DNA from: Microlunatus parietis
GTDB lineage: Bacteria; Actinomycetota; Actinomycetes; Propionibacteriales; Propionibacteriaceae
Length of the DNA: 64,000 nucleotides
Reading direction: 5' to 3'
NCBI RefSeq assembly: GCF_013407955.1
Contig: NZ_JACCBU010000001.1
Location: forward strand, 5,270,001-5,334,000
The notes under the pieces are model-generated. The model was not told the origin of the DNA. It saw nothing but the letters and a program-made list of their open reading frames with translations, and did not search any database. The position numbers and the translations under genes were made by a program. Below are positions 61,779 through 64,000 of the stretch, piece by piece. Position 1 is the stretch's first letter. Every line of letters begins with the position of its first letter.

Positions 61779-62798
61779 TCAGTGGGGCGGAGGGGCGGTT
61801 GACTCGCGGATCACCAGCTCGGGGGTCACGACGGAGGCGGGCAGGTTGGTCTCGCCCTCGGTCTGGCGCAGCAACAGCCCGAATGCGCGCGAGCCGAGGT
61901 CCTCGAAGTCCTGGTCGACGGTGGTCAGTGCCGGTCGCCACAGCGACACCAGGGGCTGGTCGTCGAAGCCGATGACGGAGACGTCCCGGGGGACATCAAG
62001 ACCGTGGTCGGTCAGGGCGCGCATGATGCCCAGGGCGATCTCGTCGTTGCCGCAGAACACGGCGGTGACGTCGCGCCGTTCGGCGATCCGCTCACCCCAG
62101 CGATAGCCCGACCGTGCATCCCACTCGGCATTCATGACCTGTGGCACAGCGGCGTCAGCGGCCTTCAGCGCAGCGCGCCAGCCCTCGGTGCGGCCGGAGT
62201 GCTTGCCCTCGGTCGGGCCGGCGACGTGGTGCACGGTCCGGTGCCCGAGATCGAGCAGATACTCCGTGGCCCGGCGCCCGGCGGCACGTTCGTCGATCAG
62301 GGCCGCCGCCACCGGGCCGACTCGCCGTGAGCCGCCGCCGACCACCACCATCGGCAGGCCTTCCGGAAGGGACCGGGAGGCGCGCAGGCCGGCGCGGTCG
62401 AACTCGAGGACGATGACGCCGGCGGTCGGCTGGGAAAGGGTCAGGTCGACGGCGCGCTTCACGTGCTCGTCGGAGGCCGATTCGACCACGGTGATCGAGA
62501 CGGCCATGCCGGCCTGTCGCGCGGCGATCTCGATGCCCTGAATCGTCTGCGCGTAGCCGTAGTTGGCGGTGCCGCCGGCGAGGACGGACACCAGCGTGCG
62601 CTGGGTGGAGCGCAGTGACCGAGCTGCCCCGTTGGGCCGGTAGCCGAGTGCGGCGATCGCTTCGTGGACGCGCTGCTTCAGCTCGGGTGCGACGTACTTG
62701 GTGCCGTTGAGCACCCGCGACACGGTCGGTACGGAGACGTTCGCCGCTGTGGCGACGTCGGCGAGCACCGGCGCTCGGTAGGACTTCGGGGCGGTCAT
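61779..62798 (-). CDS. LacI family transcriptional repressor
   Basis: 339 residues. The LacI DNA-binding domain is clear (VLADVATAANVSVPTVSRVL, NGTKYVAPELKQRVHEAIAA, LGYRPNGAARSLRS), with the hinge helix and a periplasmic-binding-like sugar domain (VSVLAGGTANYGYAQTIQGI, VFCGNDEIALGIMRALTDHG, VSVIGFDDQPLVSLWRPALT). Its divergent neighbour is a sugar solute-binding protein gene, and a perfect LacI-type operator lies between them, so it most likely represses that transporter and itself until the sugar binds. Confidence 0.95.
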   Translation of the reverse strand: MTAPKSYRAPVLADVATAANVSVPTVSRVLNGTKYVAPELKQRVHEAIAALGYRPNGAARSLRSTQRTLVSVLAGGTANYGYAQTIQGIEIAARQAGMAVSITVVESASDEHVKRAVDLTLSQPTAGVIVLEFDRAGLRASRSLPEGLPMVVVGGGSRRVGPVAAALIDERAAGRRATEYLLDLGHRTVHHVAGPTEGKHSGRTEGWRAALKAADAAVPQVMNAEWDARSGYRWGERIAERRDVTAVFCGNDEIALGIMRALTDHGLDVPRDVSVIGFDDQPLVSLWRPALTTVDQDFEDLGSRAFGLLLRQTEGETNLPASVVTPELVIRESTAPPPH

Positions 62799-62838
62799 GC
62801 TCCACAGGATAGACGTTTTCCTGATGTCCGGTTACGCT

Positions 62839-62852
62839 GGATAACGTTATCC
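62839..62852. promoter_or_regulatory. LacI-type operator
   Basis: GGATAACGTTATCC is a perfect 14-base palindrome with the central CG typical of LacI/GalR operators. It lies in the 155-base space between the divergent repressor (start 62798) and sugar-binding protein gene (start 62954). Confidence 0.85.
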
Positions 62853-62953
62853 CGGAGCCTTGTTCGCGTTCGCGATAGCGCTGAGAGGGACGGGGTGCCC
62901 GCTCCCATCCGTACGTTGCTCAACCTCCATCAACGCCGCTAGGAGGCCAGTCC

Positions 62954-64000
62954 ATGGTCGAGTTGTCCCGCCGTACCTTCCTCGGAGCCGTCGGTATCGG
63001 AGTCGGCGGTCTTGCCGCCGGAGGAGCCCTCAGCGGATGCTCCAACGATGCCGGTCCGGCCGTGGGAGGGGCCGAGTTCACGCTGCCGAGCTACCGGGCC
63101 GCCCCGGATCTCGACGTGCAGCCCTATCACGCCACGAAGACGCCGGGGATGGAGAACGTCTACACCGAGCAGGTGCAGACCTACTTCAAATCCGTGAACC
63201 GCGAGCCCGGTTCCGGCGGCAAGGTCACCAGCTTCCAGCTCACCTGGGGCGATCCGTCCAAGCCGTTGAAGGAGAATCCGTACTGGCAGGAGTTGAACAA
63301 GCGCCTCGGCGTGAGCTTCGAGCCGCAGTTCGTGCCCCAGCCGGTCTTCGACCAGAAGTTCGCCACCATGCTCGCCTCCGGCGACGTGCCCGACCTGGTG
63401 TTCGTCAACGACCAGTCGGCGGCGAATCTCCAGGGCATCCGCGACGGCGCCTTCGCCGACCTGTCCGAGACGCTGTCCGGCGACAACATCCTCAAGTGGC
63501 CCAACCTGGCCGCACGCAAGGAGGAGATCTGGCAGGCGAGCCTCAAGGACGGGCGGATCTATCAGATCCCTTCCATCGTCTGGGCGCTCACCAACCTGCC
63601 GACCATGCGCGCCGATCTGGTCGAGCAGACCAGCGTCGGCCGCGCCCCGACCGACGCAGAACAGCTGTTCACCATGCTCAAGGAGGTCTCGGCGCTCGGC
63701 TCGGGCCCCGGCGGCCAGAAGGTGTACGGCCTGAACAAGTACGACCCCGCCACGGCGCTCATGTTCCAGCGGCTGTTCCGGACCGGCCCCGAGTGGCAGC
63801 TGAACGACGACGGCGTCCTGGTGCACATGATCGAGACCGAGAACTACAAAGCGATGCTCGCATGGCTGGCCCGCGCCTGGTCCGAGCGCATCTTCGATCC
63901 GGTCTCGCTGTCGCCCACGCCGGCCGACATCGTCTCGGGTGCAGCGCTGCGCTACGACGCGGTCGGCGCGGCGATCAGTGCCACCGGGCTGTCCCAGTGG
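62954..64000 (+). CDS. Sugar ABC transporter solute-binding lipoprotein, 3'-truncated
   Basis: The first 349 residues; the gene runs off the window. AGGAGG precedes ATG 62954 by seven bases. The N-terminus combines a twin-arginine motif and lipobox (LSRRTFLGAVGIGVGGLAAG, then ALSGC), so export by Tat with lipid anchoring is likely. The body is the cluster-1 sugar-binding fold of the YtcQ/LipO type (PYWQELNKRLGVSFEPQFVP, KFATMLASGDVPDLVFVNDQ, LKDGRIYQIPSIVWALTNL). Such proteins bind oligosaccharides for LplBC/MalFG-type permeases, expected just outside the window. Controlled by the adjacent LacI-type repressor. Confidence 0.92.
   Translation, partial: MVELSRRTFLGAVGIGVGGLAAGGALSGCSNDAGPAVGGAEFTLPSYRAAPDLDVQPYHATKTPGMENVYTEQVQTYFKSVNREPGSGGKVTSFQLTWGDPSKPLKENPYWQELNKRLGVSFEPQFVPQPVFDQKFATMLASGDVPDLVFVNDQSAANLQGIRDGAFADLSETLSGDNILKWPNLAARKEEIWQASLKDGRIYQIPSIVWALTNLPTMRADLVEQTSVGRAPTDAEQLFTMLKEVSALGSGPGGQKVYGLNKYDPATALMFQRLFRTGPEWQLNDDGVLVHMIETENYKAMLAWLARAWSERIFDPVSLSPTPADIVSGAALRYDAVGAAISATGLSQW

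Overview
The window is high-GC DNA from an actinobacterium. It carries decaprenylphosphoryl-arabinose genes (ubiA-type transferase, dprE1, dprE2), actinobacterial IdeR/DtxR-type iron boxes, many GTG starts and Tat/lipoprotein signals. A Propionibacteriales-like host (Kribbella/Microlunatus-like) is my guess, at low confidence. The left edge cuts a DUF1593 gene and the right edge cuts a sugar ABC solute-binding lipoprotein gene.

Region 1 (1-41.3 kb) is ordinary chromosome. It begins with an ArsR-SRPBCC-reductase-SDR operon behind a strong palindrome. Next is a 1-kb gene-free repeat region with seven exact 31-bp tandem repeats, then carbohydrate-type operons (two Gfo/Idh/MocA dehydrogenases, a deacetylase-like protein and a SelA-like PLP enzyme). 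Two siderophore-binding lipoproteins and a small Cys-rich protein each have an iron-box-like site upstream. The cell-wall operon ubiA-dprE1-dprE2 is split by a hairpin element. Secreted PhoD, an alpha/alpha-barrel protein and an FG-GAP protein follow. Then come housekeeping genes: maf, accE, birA, purK, purE, proA, nadD, rsfS, and a phosphoglycerate-mutase-like phosphatase that ends before tRNA-Ala(GGC).

Region 2 (41.33-about 60.9 kb) is a composite mobile island at the tRNA-Ala. It reads as two consecutive units of the same plan: a serine recombinase on the minus strand at the left end, cargo, and a small double-HTH gene on the minus strand at the right end. Unit 1 has a recombinase remnant destroyed by an IS3 element and three unrecognised cargo genes. 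Unit 2 has a recombinase frameshifted at its catalytic serine, an AbiEi/AbiEii pair, a complete Wadjet-type (JetABCD / MukFEB-TOPRIM) anti-plasmid system and a convergent TIGR04141/DUF6119 gene. A 39-bp sequence next to each HTH gene is repeated (35/39 identical), and similarity stops abruptly beside the recombinase end.

Region 3 (61.0-64.0 kb) returns to chromosome-like DNA: a VapBC-type toxin-antitoxin pair, a LacI-type repressor and a divergent sugar solute-binding protein sharing a perfect LacI-type operator.

Across the chromosome the hexamer TGATCA is strikingly over-represented, about two per kb by hand count. It is absent from 50.35 to 61.49 kb, which independently marks the Wadjet segment as foreign.
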